Below, piece after piece: positions 49,330 to 57,894 of a stretch of 64,000 nucleotides of DNA. The notes beneath the pieces are model-generated. The model worked only from the letters and a program-made list of their open reading frames with translations, made no database searches and was not told the origin of the DNA. A program made the translations under genes and the position numbers. Source of the stretch: an uncultured Actinomycetes bacterium. GTDB taxonomy: Bacteria; Actinomycetota; Coriobacteriia; Coriobacteriales; Atopobiaceae. The stretch spans positions 124,001-188,000 of the forward strand of contig OMWB01000002.1 of assembly GCA_900314645.1 (NCBI GenBank), written 5' to 3'. Position 1 is the stretch's first letter; each line of letters begins with the position of its first letter.

Positions 49330-49911
49330 ATGTCCAAAGCCGACCTGACAAAGCGTGCACTGTCCGAGGCATTCTCTGAGCTTCTGAAGGAAAAGCCCTT
49401 CGAACAGATCACCGTAACCGAAATCGCCCGCAAAGCCGGCCTGAACCGGCAGACGTTCTACTACCACTTCCGCGACCTGTACGACCTCATCGCGTTTTCC
49501 GTCAAACGGCGCGTCCACGCCATCCTTCCCGACATAGAGAGCATGCAGGACTGGGAGCTTGACCTCGTGACCGTTCTCAACGCGCTCAGCGACGAGCGCG
49601 ACTCCGTCTACAAGCTTGGTCATTCCCTCGACCAGGGGTACGTGAAGCGCTTCATGAGGGAGCATGTCAGCGACCTAGTGGGCTCGTTCATCATGCGGAC
49701 GCAGCCGGAGGAACGCCTCACCGAGGAAGATCGCCAGCTCATCGCCCAGTTCTTTGGGGCCGGCCTCATCGACATCCTGGACAGCTGGGTAGACGAGGGC
49801 ATGCTCGAGCCTCCAGAGCACCTCGTGCGGCGCCTCTCGCTGTTCTTGACAGACAGCATCGAGATAGCGGTACGGCAGCTCGCGGAGGCTCGCTCGACGT
49901 CCCTTGGCTGA
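49330..49911 (+). CDS. TetR family regulator
   Basis: A 193-residue regulator. Residues 8-52 form the TetR helix-turn-helix (TKRALSEAFSELLKEKPFEQIT, VTEIARKAGLNRQTFYYHFRDLYDLI). The C-terminal part resembles the TetR_C group of DhaS-like proteins (DQGYVKRFMREHVSDLV). The ATG follows AAGGAGGAGCCGCC. In the 178-base interval with the SPASM gene, GTGTC and GACAC flank TGGTTTTTC (about 49229-49247), a candidate operator. Confidence 0.88.
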   Translation: MSKADLTKRALSEAFSELLKEKPFEQITVTEIARKAGLNRQTFYYHFRDLYDLIAFSVKRRVHAILPDIESMQDWELDLVTVLNALSDERDSVYKLGHSLDQGYVKRFMREHVSDLVGSFIMRTQPEERLTEEDRQLIAQFFGAGLIDILDSWVDEGMLEPPEHLVRRLSLFLTDSIEIAVRQLAEARSTSLG

Positions 49912-49922
49912 GGATGGCAGCC

Positions 49923-52460
49923 CTATAGCTCCTCTGCGAGATAGCGGCCCGTGATACTGTCAGGACAGGCAGCCACGTCCTCGGGCACGCCGGCGCACAC
50001 GATGCGGCCGCCCTCCTCGCCACCGCCAGGACCCATATCGATAACCCAGTCCGCATTGGCAATCATATCGAGGTCGTGTTCAATGACGACCACCGTGGCA
50101 CCGTTCTCAACCAGGCCCTGCAACACGCCAAGCAGCACCTCGACGTCCAGCGGATGCAGGCCGATGGTGGGCTCGTCGAACACGAAGAGCGCATCATCCT
50201 GCCTGCGGCCGATCTCGCTTGCCAGCTTGAGGCGCTGCGCCTCGCCACCTGAAAGTGCCGGCGTAGCTTCGCCCAGCGTGAGGTAGCCAAGGCCCAGGTC
50301 ATGCAGGATCTGCAGCTTTGCGGCCACCTTTCTGAGCGAACCGAGCTTCTGCAACGCCTGGTCCACGGTCATGGCCATAAGCTCGGGCAGGCTAACGTAG
50401 TTGCCTTTCTCACCCGCCTTGGTGCGCATCGTATGGCGCTTGATGTCCCATGCGAGCGGCGCGTAACGAGAACCCTCGCAATCCGGGCACGGGATATCCA
50501 CGTCGGGAAGAAACTGCACGTCAAGCGATATCTGGCCCGTGCCGTCGCACGTAGGACAGCGGAGCGACCCCGTGTTGTACGAGAAGTCTCCCGCCTTGAG
50601 GCCATGCTCCTTGGCGTCGGTGGTCTGCGAGAACACGCGCCGCAGGTCATCGAGCACACCAGAGTACGTGGCCACGGTAGAGCGCACGTTGGCTCCGATA
50701 GGGGTCGCGTCAATGAGGTTGGCACGGCGCAGGCCCTCGGCATCAACCGCACGCACGTGACGCGGCATGCGTTCCCCCGCAATTGCCGCGGTCAGCGCCG
50801 GCACCAGGCTCTCAAGCACGAGCGTGGTCTTGCCTGAGCCCGAGACGCCCGTCACCGCCGTCATCCGGCCGCGCGGAATCTGCACCTCAAGCGGCTGCAC
50901 GGTGTGGATCGCGTCCGTCTCAAGATACACGGTGCCCAGGTCAAACATGTCGCGCTCAAGCGTACGAGCCCGTGCGCGAATCTTGCGCACTCCCGACAGG
51001 AAGGACGCGATGCGCGAGTCCGCACATGCGCACACTTCATCAACCGTTCCCTGGGCAATGACCGTGCCGCCCTCGGCGCCGGAGCGAGGCCCCACCTCAA
51101 CGATGTGATCAGCCGTGCGTAGCACGCGCACGTCGTGGTCAACCACCACCACGGAGTTGCCGTCAGCCACGAGGTCGTCCATTACCGTGAGCAGTCCCTC
51201 AACGTTGTCTGGATGCAGACCGATGGACGGCTCGTCCAACACGTACAGCACGCCCGTCGTCCGGTTGCGCACCGCACGGGCCAGCTGCACGCGCTGGCGC
51301 TCTCCGGTGGAAAGTGTCCCGCTCGCGCGATCAAGCGAGAGGTATCCCAAGCCCAGCTGACGTAAACGCTCCGCCGGCTCAACCGTCTCAGCAATGATGT
51401 TCTCAGCCATGGGCCTGAGGTCATCAGGCATGGAGGCCGGAACCTTCGCCAACCAAACAACGAGCTGGTCAAGCGTCATGGCCGTCGCCTCGGCCAGGTT
51501 GATGCCGAGGATCTGCGGTCCACGGGCGGCGGCCGAAAGCCGCGTGCCACCACAATCCGGGCACGGTGCCTCGGTAAGGTAGCGAGCCACGCGCTTCAGG
51601 CCCTTCTCGTCCTTCACCTTGGCGAGCGCATTCTCCACGGAGAGCCGCGCGCTGTAGTAGGTAAAGTCCATCTCGCCCGCAGTGCCCGTCTTCTCGTTGT
51701 GATAGAGCAGGTGGTACTTGTCTGGCGCGCCGTGCAGCACAAACTCCTTCTGCTCGGGCGTGAGGTCCCGGTACGGGATGTCCGTGGGGATGCCCGCCTG
51801 GCGCGCGATGTCCTTCATGAGCGACCACATGAGGTGGCCCCATGGCGCTACGGCGCCCTCGTCGATGGTCTTTGACTCGTCCGGAACGAGCGTGGCCTCG
51901 TCAATGTCGCGAACCGTACCCGTACCCGCGCAGGTGGGACAGGCGCCGTCAGAGTTGAAGGCGAGCATCTCGGCCCCGGGCCCCATGAACTCCGCCCTGC
52001 ACTCCGGACAAATGATGGGCCGCTCAAGGGCCACGTTCATGGTGGGCGGCACATGGTGGCCGTTGGGACACACGTGGCTGCCCAGACGGCTGAACAGCAG
52101 GCGAAGATGGTTAAGCAGCTCCGTAGAAGTGCCGAAAGTTGAACGCACACCCGGCACGCTTGGCCGCTGACGCAGAGCGATGGCGGCGGGAACGTGCAGC
52201 ACGTCGTCCACCTGAGCCCGTCCGGCTTGGCTGATGCGCCGACGCGTATAGGTGGATAGGCTCTCCATATATCGGCGGCTACCCTCGGCGTAGAGCACGC
52301 CCAGCGCAAGGCTCGACTTGCCCGAGCCCGACACGCCCGCGATGCCCACCACCTGGTGCAGCGGAATGTCAACATCCACGTTCTTCAGGTTGTGGACGCG
52401 GGCACCACGCACCTCGATATGCATGGGCTGGGCATGACGATGGCGTGGGCTATTGCTCAT
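49923..52460 (-). CDS. UvrA-like excinuclease ATPase, UvrA2 size class
   Basis: An 845-residue UvrA homologue. Two P-loops (GVSGSGKSSLALGVL and GVSGSGKTTLVLESL), two ABC signatures (STGERQRVQLARAV, SGGEAQRLKLASEI) and paired zinc-finger CxxC motifs (CPTCAGTG, CPDCGGT, CPTCDGTG, CPDCEGS) are present. It is about 100 residues shorter than canonical UvrA; the shortening lies before the first zinc finger, where UvrA binds UvrB, so it fits the UvrA2 class associated with drug or DNA-damage tolerance. ATG at 52460 follows GAGGAGCCTTCC. Its gene ends 11 bases from the convergent TetR gene. Confidence 0.88.
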   Translation of the reverse strand: MSNSPRHRHAQPMHIEVRGARVHNLKNVDVDIPLHQVVGIAGVSGSGKSSLALGVLYAEGSRRYMESLSTYTRRRISQAGRAQVDDVLHVPAAIALRQRPSVPGVRSTFGTSTELLNHLRLLFSRLGSHVCPNGHHVPPTMNVALERPIICPECRAEFMGPGAEMLAFNSDGACPTCAGTGTVRDIDEATLVPDESKTIDEGAVAPWGHLMWSLMKDIARQAGIPTDIPYRDLTPEQKEFVLHGAPDKYHLLYHNEKTGTAGEMDFTYYSARLSVENALAKVKDEKGLKRVARYLTEAPCPDCGGTRLSAAARGPQILGINLAEATAMTLDQLVVWLAKVPASMPDDLRPMAENIIAETVEPAERLRQLGLGYLSLDRASGTLSTGERQRVQLARAVRNRTTGVLYVLDEPSIGLHPDNVEGLLTVMDDLVADGNSVVVVDHDVRVLRTADHIVEVGPRSGAEGGTVIAQGTVDEVCACADSRIASFLSGVRKIRARARTLERDMFDLGTVYLETDAIHTVQPLEVQIPRGRMTAVTGVSGSGKTTLVLESLVPALTAAIAGERMPRHVRAVDAEGLRRANLIDATPIGANVRSTVATYSGVLDDLRRVFSQTTDAKEHGLKAGDFSYNTGSLRCPTCDGTGQISLDVQFLPDVDIPCPDCEGSRYAPLAWDIKRHTMRTKAGEKGNYVSLPELMAMTVDQALQKLGSLRKVAAKLQILHDLGLGYLTLGEATPALSGGEAQRLKLASEIGRRQDDALFVFDEPTIGLHPLDVEVLLGVLQGLVENGATVVVIEHDLDMIANADWVIDMGPGGGEEGGRIVCAGVPEDVAACPDSITGRYLAEEL

Positions 52461-52510
52461 GGAAGGCTCCTCAATGTGAGTGCGATAAACCCATTGTAGC
52501 GGCGCATCAA

Positions 52511-53002
52511 CTAGTCAAGCAAAAGCAGCTGAAGCATCTGCTCGGGCGTTTTCGCCACTACATCTGCATGGGCTATGAGCTGGGCATCATTTGTCACGAG
52601 GAAGTCTGCTTTCACACGGCGACAAGCCGCAAGCACCAGATTGTCCTCAAAGTCTGGGTGAATCCTCAGGTACTTGTCTGCCAGCCAGATGTCCGACACG
52701 TCCGCACCGATGGGCGTTGCCACCTCATTCATGTTTCGCATGCAGCCCCAGGCAAGCTGACGAATCGCCCGTGAAGTCTCCTCACTCACGTGGCCATCAG
52801 TTCGTGCGGCGGCACGTTGGTACTCCCGACGAACCACGTATGCCACATCCTTACATACGTGTACGGGATAAAGCAGCGTGCAGCCTTGCTCTATAGCGAA
52901 GCTCAGAAAACGCCTGGCCGTCTCGTTGCCCGGGTGTTCAGAGCAATAGCTGTCAACCCATACGTTCGTGTCGACAACCAGCTTCAGACCCTCAGCGTTC
53001 AC
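52511..53002 (-). CDS. PIN-domain toxin, second pair
   Basis: A 163-residue PIN-domain RNase with LVVDTNVWVDSYC (Asp), DFEDNLVLAACRR (Asp, catalytic pair) and KADFLVTNDAQL. Starts with GTG whose bases overlap the TGA stop of the antitoxin gene (GTGA), so its translation depends on the antitoxin frame. Similar in layout to 46590-47069, and both are paired with DinJ-like proteins. Confidence 0.85.
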   Translation of the reverse strand: MNAEGLKLVVDTNVWVDSYCSEHPGNETARRFLSFAIEQGCTLLYPVHVCKDVAYVVRREYQRAAARTDGHVSEETSRAIRQLAWGCMRNMNEVATPIGADVSDIWLADKYLRIHPDFEDNLVLAACRRVKADFLVTNDAQLIAHADVVAKTPEQMLQLLLLD

Positions 53003-53394
53003 AGCAACAGCCCCTTCTCCTCAAAGTGAGCGTCCATGGCCTCTTCGTAGATGGCACCCCATGAGCGCTCGTCCTTCGAAAGAGACGAGGGGTCAAGCCC
53101 GAAACTGCGATAGAGATCATCTGCCGCCTTCCAGCCTTTCGCAAGCCGTGCATCAACCATGCTGAAATCGATCGGTTCATCAGATGCTGCTGCTTGTTTG
53201 GAGCGATGTGTGCCGCTCAGCACGTCACGTGCCTCCACGTAGTCACGCGCCCCATGGGACACCTTCTCGAGTGCCATACGCACGAGTTCCGTGACCGAGG
53301 AGCCCATCAGCTCCAACACCTCTTCAGCTTGGCGCTTGACCTCCGCATCGACGCGTACGTTGAGCTGTATCATTTGCTGCTGTGCGATTGCCAT
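52999..53394 (-). CDS. RelB/DinJ-like antitoxin, second pair
   Basis: A 131-residue protein with an N-terminal ribbon-helix-helix (MIQLNVRVDAEVKRQAEEVL, MGSSVTELVRMALEKV). The longer tail, about residues 55-131, should bind the PIN toxin encoded downstream with a four-base overlap. The ATG follows AAGGAGGGTTGT. The pair lies between uvrA and the oxidoreductase operon, both on the same strand, and may be a separate transcript. Confidence 0.82.
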   Translation of the reverse strand: MAIAQQQMIQLNVRVDAEVKRQAEEVLELMGSSVTELVRMALEKVSHGARDYVEARDVLSGTHRSKQAAASDEPIDFSMVDARLAKGWKAADDLYRSFGLDPSSLSKDERSWGAIYEEAMDAHFEEKGLLL

Positions 53395-53460
53395 ACAACC
53401 CTCCTTACCTTGTGCTAAGTATGTTATCTCATTTCGACATGCATTACTAGCTTGCTTGGC

Positions 53461-53528
53461 GGAAAAAGGGGGCTACCCCTTTGTCCGCGACCCCTTTGTG
53501 AACCGAAGGGGGTAGCCCCTTCGGTCAC
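53461..53528. repeat. two palindromic repeats with GGGGGCTACCCC and GGGGGTAGCCCC cores
   Basis: The first (about 53461-53488) has GGAAAAAGGGGGCTACCCCT and a matching right side. The second (53498-53528) is GTGAACCGAAGGGG and its complement, with the last base of the right arm being the first base of the oxidoreductase stop codon. They belong to the family at 20170-20216. Confidence 0.75.
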
Positions 53529-55285
53529 TATTTCGGGCCAAACACGATGCGAGAGCGGGCAGAGCCTTTCACCACGTCCTCGTAGGGAATCCCCGCTTCG
53601 TCAGCAATGATGCGCATAACGCTGGGCAGGCAGAACGCGCCTTGGCAGCGTCCCATACCTGGCCGCACGCGACGCTTGACCGCATCCACGGTGTACACCG
53701 GAAGCGGAGAGCGCAGCGCATCGAGAATCTCTCCCTTGCTGATAGCTTCGCACCGACAGACGATGGTGCCGTAGTCCGGGTTCTCCTTGATGAGCGCTGC
53801 ACGCTCTTCAAGCGATAGCTCCGCAAGTACTGGCGCGGCGTGACGCACAGGGTCAAACGCCTCGTTGACCTGCACATCATTGGTCTCAGAGAGGTACGTG
53901 CGCACCCAGCGCGCGATATCCACCGCAATGGCCGGAGCCGCTGTTAGCCCTGGAGACTGGATACCGGCGGCCTCGAAGACGTTGCGCGTACGCACACCCG
54001 GCCGCACCACGAAGTCCTCCTCATACGTGGGACTTCGCACGCCCGTAAAGTACGCGATGATGTCAGCTTCGCTGAGATCTGGCTGCACTTCCTGTTGGTT
54101 CTTGAAGATGCGCTCCACGGCGGTTCGGTCGGTCGAGGTGTCCTCGCGGTCGGGCGTTTCCTCAGCATGCGGGCCCACCAGCATGTTGCCGTCGACGGTA
54201 TGGATGAGCGCGATGCCCTTGGTGTGCGACTTCGCGCTCGCAATCGTCGCCTTGATGAACGAGAGCGGATTATCGGGAATGTCTTCAAGTTGGCTCGGTG
54301 TCAGCGTGAAGGGCGTCTTGCCCATACTCGTACGCACCAGGCCGCCAACCTTCTTGTCCATCACGATGTTGGTCCCCACGCGCGGATGGATGGTAAAGGT
54401 GCGATCGTCAGCCATCTGGGCAATGACGTCAGCATAGACGCCTGCCGCGTTAACTACGGCTTTGGGATGAATCGTGCCACGGTTGGTCTTGACGGCAGTG
54501 ATCAGGCCATCCTCAACGGTCATATCCAGCACAGCGGTATCCAGACAGACGCGAGCACCGTTCTGGACTGCGTTCTCTGCCAGCGCGATGGTCATGAGAT
54601 GCGGGTTCGTGATGCCCGCCGTCCCCATGAAGAGGCCGCCCACACTCCAGTCGGGTACGGACGGCTCAATCTCGCGCAGCTCCTCAAGCGACATGACCTT
54701 GGTGCCCACCACGCCCTTATCGAGCGCCGTGCGGTGCACATACTCGAGCGCCAGCATCTCGGCCTTGGTGCGCGCAAAGGTGACCTGTCCTTTGTTCTCG
54801 TAGGGCACGTGCAGGTCGTGGGAGAGCTTGCGGTACATGGCGTTGCCGCGCACGCAATAGCTCAGCTTCTGCGACCCCTTTGAGAAGTTGACGCCCACGT
54901 GCACCACGCCGCCGTTTCGGCTGGACTGGCCCGAGGCCACGTCGGGCCCCTTCTCGACCAGCAGGACGTCCAGCTGGTGACGTCGTAGCTCACGCGCGAT
55001 GGCGCAGCCGGTCACGCCACCACCAATAACGAGCACGTCACACGTGGTGCCCTCGAGCAGATCGTCCTCCACATCTGGCAGCACTACCTCCTGCGTAAAG
55101 CCCCGCAGGGCAATGTCGTTCAACACGCCCAGGTAGCGCTCTTTGTCCACCGCAAGCTTGCCCGCTGCGTAGATGGTGGCATAGTCATCTACCTCGCCCT
55201 CAAGCAGCACGCACCCGTCCTTCTCGGACGCCGTGATGCCCGGATCAAGCTTACGGAGCTCTCTCTGCAAGCGGTCCAGCTTCAT
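53528..55285 (-). CDS. GlpA-like FAD oxidoreductase with BON-like N-terminus and BFD-type [2Fe-2S] domain
   Basis: A 585-residue protein. Residues 1-70 resemble a BON-like domain (KDGCVLLEGEVDDYATIYAAG). Residues 80-450 form a DAO-type FAD oxidoreductase, with CDVLVIGGGVTGCAIARELRR for FAD and GQSSRNGGVVHVGVNFSKGS, as in anaerobic glycerol-3-phosphate dehydrogenase and GlpO-like enzymes. Residues about 508-585 form a BFD-like domain with CRCE and CQGAFC cysteines. Oxidation of glycerol 3-phosphate or a hydroxy acid is likely. The ATG at 55285 overlaps the upstream stop by four bases; it is the last gene of a five-gene unit. Confidence 0.85.
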   Translation of the reverse strand: MKLDRLQRELRKLDPGITASEKDGCVLLEGEVDDYATIYAAGKLAVDKERYLGVLNDIALRGFTQEVVLPDVEDDLLEGTTCDVLVIGGGVTGCAIARELRRHQLDVLLVEKGPDVASGQSSRNGGVVHVGVNFSKGSQKLSYCVRGNAMYRKLSHDLHVPYENKGQVTFARTKAEMLALEYVHRTALDKGVVGTKVMSLEELREIEPSVPDWSVGGLFMGTAGITNPHLMTIALAENAVQNGARVCLDTAVLDMTVEDGLITAVKTNRGTIHPKAVVNAAGVYADVIAQMADDRTFTIHPRVGTNIVMDKKVGGLVRTSMGKTPFTLTPSQLEDIPDNPLSFIKATIASAKSHTKGIALIHTVDGNMLVGPHAEETPDREDTSTDRTAVERIFKNQQEVQPDLSEADIIAYFTGVRSPTYEEDFVVRPGVRTRNVFEAAGIQSPGLTAAPAIAVDIARWVRTYLSETNDVQVNEAFDPVRHAAPVLAELSLEERAALIKENPDYGTIVCRCEAISKGEILDALRSPLPVYTVDAVKRRVRPGMGRCQGAFCLPSVMRIIADEAGIPYEDVVKGSARSRIVFGPK

Positions 55286-56094
55286 GATGCGTAGGTCCCA
55301 ATCAACTCGCGGATCTTACCCGTAAGGTACGGACGCTCAAACTCGATGCCCCAACTGCGGCGCACCATCAACGCCAGCAGACGATACCGGTCAATCTCAC
55401 CCGCTGAGATGGGCGTAAGCCGTTGGTACTCCTTGAAGAACTGCTTGCCAATGAAGCCACGCACTGCCGAGAACAGCAGTCGCTGCATCTTGCTGGCCTC
55501 GGGGAAGAGCTCCGCCTCAGAGAAGAGGAACTCCATCATGGCGGCTTCCACCGCGCGGTTTCCCCGCGCCGCCGTCATCCAGTCGATGACCGTGCATTCG
55601 CCCTTGGCGTCTACCAGCACATTTCCGGTGTGGAAGTCCAGATGCAGCACGCCGTCCTCGTCGGGGAGCGAGCGCAGGTACGCCTCCGCACGTTCCTTCT
55701 CGTCATCGCTCAGGAAGGACATCGTCTCGTCGGAGAGCAGCCCTACGCACAGTTCCCTGATGTCGTCCAGCTCATGCGATGACTTTGATTGCACGCGCAC
55801 GTGGCAACGTGCCAAGTCCTTGCCGCCTTTCAGCAGGTAGGCAGGGCTCTTTCCAGGCATATCATTTTGCGAAACGCCGTCCACATAGCTCATCACGAAG
55901 CCCGCGCGACCGTCCCGCTCGACCATCTCATAGACCCGCAACGGCGTGCAGCCAAGCTCAGAGGCAATCTTGGTGTTGCGGTATTCCTTCTCGGCGTATT
56001 CCCTGGAATAGTCCTCGAAGAAGAGCTTGAGCACCTTGTCCTCGTCCACGCGAAAGACCTCTGCGGACCTGCCCCGTGCAAACCGTTCAGACAT
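55282..56094 (-). CDS. aminoglycoside phosphotransferase-fold small-molecule kinase
   Basis: A 270-residue protein with the choline kinase/APH fold. SERFARGRSAEVFRVDEDKVLKLFF is the N-lobe, VMSYVDGVSQND the hinge, and LHLDFHTGNVLVD (HxDxxxxN) with VIDWMTAARGN (the second Asp) are the catalytic and magnesium motifs. The family phosphorylates sugars, choline, methylthioribose or drugs; the operon suggests a sugar or polyol. It overlaps the upstream oxidoreductase gene by eight bases. Confidence 0.82.
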   Translation of the reverse strand: MSERFARGRSAEVFRVDEDKVLKLFFEDYSREYAEKEYRNTKIASELGCTPLRVYEMVERDGRAGFVMSYVDGVSQNDMPGKSPAYLLKGGKDLARCHVRVQSKSSHELDDIRELCVGLLSDETMSFLSDDEKERAEAYLRSLPDEDGVLHLDFHTGNVLVDAKGECTVIDWMTAARGNRAVEAAMMEFLFSEAELFPEASKMQRLLFSAVRGFIGKQFFKEYQRLTPISAGEIDRYRLLALMVRRSWGIEFERPYLTGKIRELIGTYAS

Positions 56095-57364
56095 GATCCC
56101 TCCCCTTTAGGATCGATGTTCCCCCTGCCATTGACACCCACACGTCATCGCCCATCTCGTTCAAATCAACTGTCAGACGTACGGCTTCGGACGGGCGCAC
56201 CGCAACCAGACGCCGCTTCTGCAGCACCTCTCCCTTGTCCACAAACATCACCTCGACCTTGCGGTACGTCTCAGCGCTTCGAAGGAAGAAGGTGACCTCG
56301 CTCAAGTCTGCCTCGCGGTCCACACGCTGGGGAATGCACGATGCGACGCCCGCACCCACCCTCACCTGAGCAAGCATGCGATTCTGCCCGTGCAGCGCGA
56401 CGCGCGCGGCCTCAGCACCAGCACGCCTGCCCTGCTCGCTCACGTAGTCAACGAGATCATTCACAAAGAGGCAGTTGCCTGCGGCAAAGATGCCATCCAC
56501 CTCGGTCTGAAGGTGCTGGTCGACGATCGGCCCATGCGTCAACGGACTGAGAGGCACCCCCAAGCGCTCTGCCAGCTCGTTTTCTGGGATAAGCCCCACC
56601 GAGAGCAACAGCGTGTCACACTCAACGAGCCGCTCAGTCCCAGCAATAGGGCGCATCTGATCGTCCACTGCGCAGACCTCCACCGCCTCAAGCCGGTCTT
56701 TTCCCAGCGTCCGCGTCACGGTGGTTGAAAGATGCAGTGGGATGTAGAAGTCATCAAGGCACTGCGCAATGTTGCGTGGCAGGCCGCTCGGCTGCGGCTT
56801 AGCCTCGAAGACGCCTACCACCTCGGCGCCTTCAAGCGTCAACCGCCGCGCCATGATGAGTCCAATGTCGCCACTGCCCAAGATGGCCACGCGATGCGCG
56901 GGGAGCATGCCCTGCAGGTTCACCAGATTCTGCGCGCAGCCAGCTGTAAACACGCCCGAGGGGCGGTCTCCGTGAATGAGCACCTGACGTGCGGTTCGTT
57001 CGCGGCAACCTGTGGCAAGCACCAATGTCTTGATGGTCACGCGCCAGATGCCGTCCGCGTTGGTGAGGGTCAACGTGCACGTACCGTCTGAGCGCTCCGC
57101 ATCGAGAACGTACGTCCCCGTGGCGACATCAATCCCCAGCTCATTGACTCTGTTGGCATCGCGGGCGGCATACTCGGGGCCAGTCAGCGCCTCGCCGTAG
57201 CGCTCCAACCCAAAGCCGTCGTGCACGCACTGCTTCAGGATGCCTCCCAGCTGCGCCTCGCGCTCCACGATAAGGACCGCCGCACCTCCCTCGTGCGCGG
57301 CAATGGCTGCAGCTAGCCCCGCAGGGCCACCGCCAATCACCATCACGTCGTAGGAGTCGTTCAT
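56087..57364 (-). CDS. NAD(P)/FAD-dependent oxidoreductase (GlpB/NADH oxidase-like)
   Basis: A 425-residue pyridine nucleotide-disulfide-type oxidoreductase. VMVIGGGPAGLAAAIAAHEGG binds FAD, VAILGSGDIGLIMARRLTLEGAEVVG binds NAD(P) in outline, and DGIFAAGNCLFVNDLVDYV is the second FAD contact. The family is found with GlpA-like proteins where it moves electrons from the substrate enzyme. The last 75 residues, after the core, resemble the small partner protein (DUF1667-like) often encoded separately, but this is weak. The ATG at 57364 overlaps the upstream stop as ATGA and follows GGCGGAGGAGCTGCTGAC. Confidence 0.85.
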   Translation of the reverse strand: MNDSYDVMVIGGGPAGLAAAIAAHEGGAAVLIVEREAQLGGILKQCVHDGFGLERYGEALTGPEYAARDANRVNELGIDVATGTYVLDAERSDGTCTLTLTNADGIWRVTIKTLVLATGCRERTARQVLIHGDRPSGVFTAGCAQNLVNLQGMLPAHRVAILGSGDIGLIMARRLTLEGAEVVGVFEAKPQPSGLPRNIAQCLDDFYIPLHLSTTVTRTLGKDRLEAVEVCAVDDQMRPIAGTERLVECDTLLLSVGLIPENELAERLGVPLSPLTHGPIVDQHLQTEVDGIFAAGNCLFVNDLVDYVSEQGRRAGAEAARVALHGQNRMLAQVRVGAGVASCIPQRVDREADLSEVTFFLRSAETYRKVEVMFVDKGEVLQKRRLVAVRPSEAVRLTVDLNEMGDDVWVSMAGGTSILKGRDHV

Positions 57365-57894
57365 GTCAGCAGCTCCTCCGCCAGGTACTCGGCCGCAAGC
57401 GCTTGCGCAAGTGCCTGTGCAAGCGTTTCGGCGCCCGTCACAAACCCGTGGTTTGCCATGATGCAACCATCGTGAGCTCGCATGACGTTGCCCACGTTTC
57501 TCGCCAACGTTGCAGACCCGCTCACGGCATACGGCGCACACGGATAGAACAGTTCGTCGGATCGCAGGTCGGCATGGCAGGCGGCAAACACTGCGCAACT
57601 CGCGGAATGAGTATGAATAACTGCCCAGATGTCGGGGCGGTTTTGATAGATGGCCTGATGCATGCGGCGCTCGCTCGACGGATGCAGGCCCTTCTCATAG
57701 CTCCCGTCAGCAACCGAAACCAGCACGACCTCCTCGGGCTTGGCGCGGAAGTAGTCCACGCCCGAAGGGCTAATGAGGAAGTGGCCTTCGTCCACACGCA
57801 AAGACACGTTTCCCCAGGTTGCCTGTATCAGCCGATGCTCCACCAACAGTTGTCCATAGCGGATGACGTCGACACGCTCGTCAGCGTAGTTCAT
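57361..57894 (-). CDS. class II aldolase (fuculose-phosphate aldolase type)
   Basis: A 177-residue metal-dependent aldolase of the FucA/AraD/adducin family. Features are ATWGNVSLRV, the FLISPSGVDYF substrate region, LHPSSERRMHQAIY, and the zinc-binding VIHTHSASC (His pair) and ANHGFVTG (third His). It would cleave a phosphorylated ketose to dihydroxyacetone phosphate and an aldehyde. The ATG at 57894 follows AAGGAGGCGAGCG and the gene overlaps its upstream neighbour by 14 bases. Confidence 0.88.
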   Translation of the reverse strand: MNYADERVDVIRYGQLLVEHRLIQATWGNVSLRVDEGHFLISPSGVDYFRAKPEEVVLVSVADGSYEKGLHPSSERRMHQAIYQNRPDIWAVIHTHSASCAVFAACHADLRSDELFYPCAPYAVSGSATLARNVGNVMRAHDGCIMANHGFVTGAETLAQALAQALAAEYLAEELLT

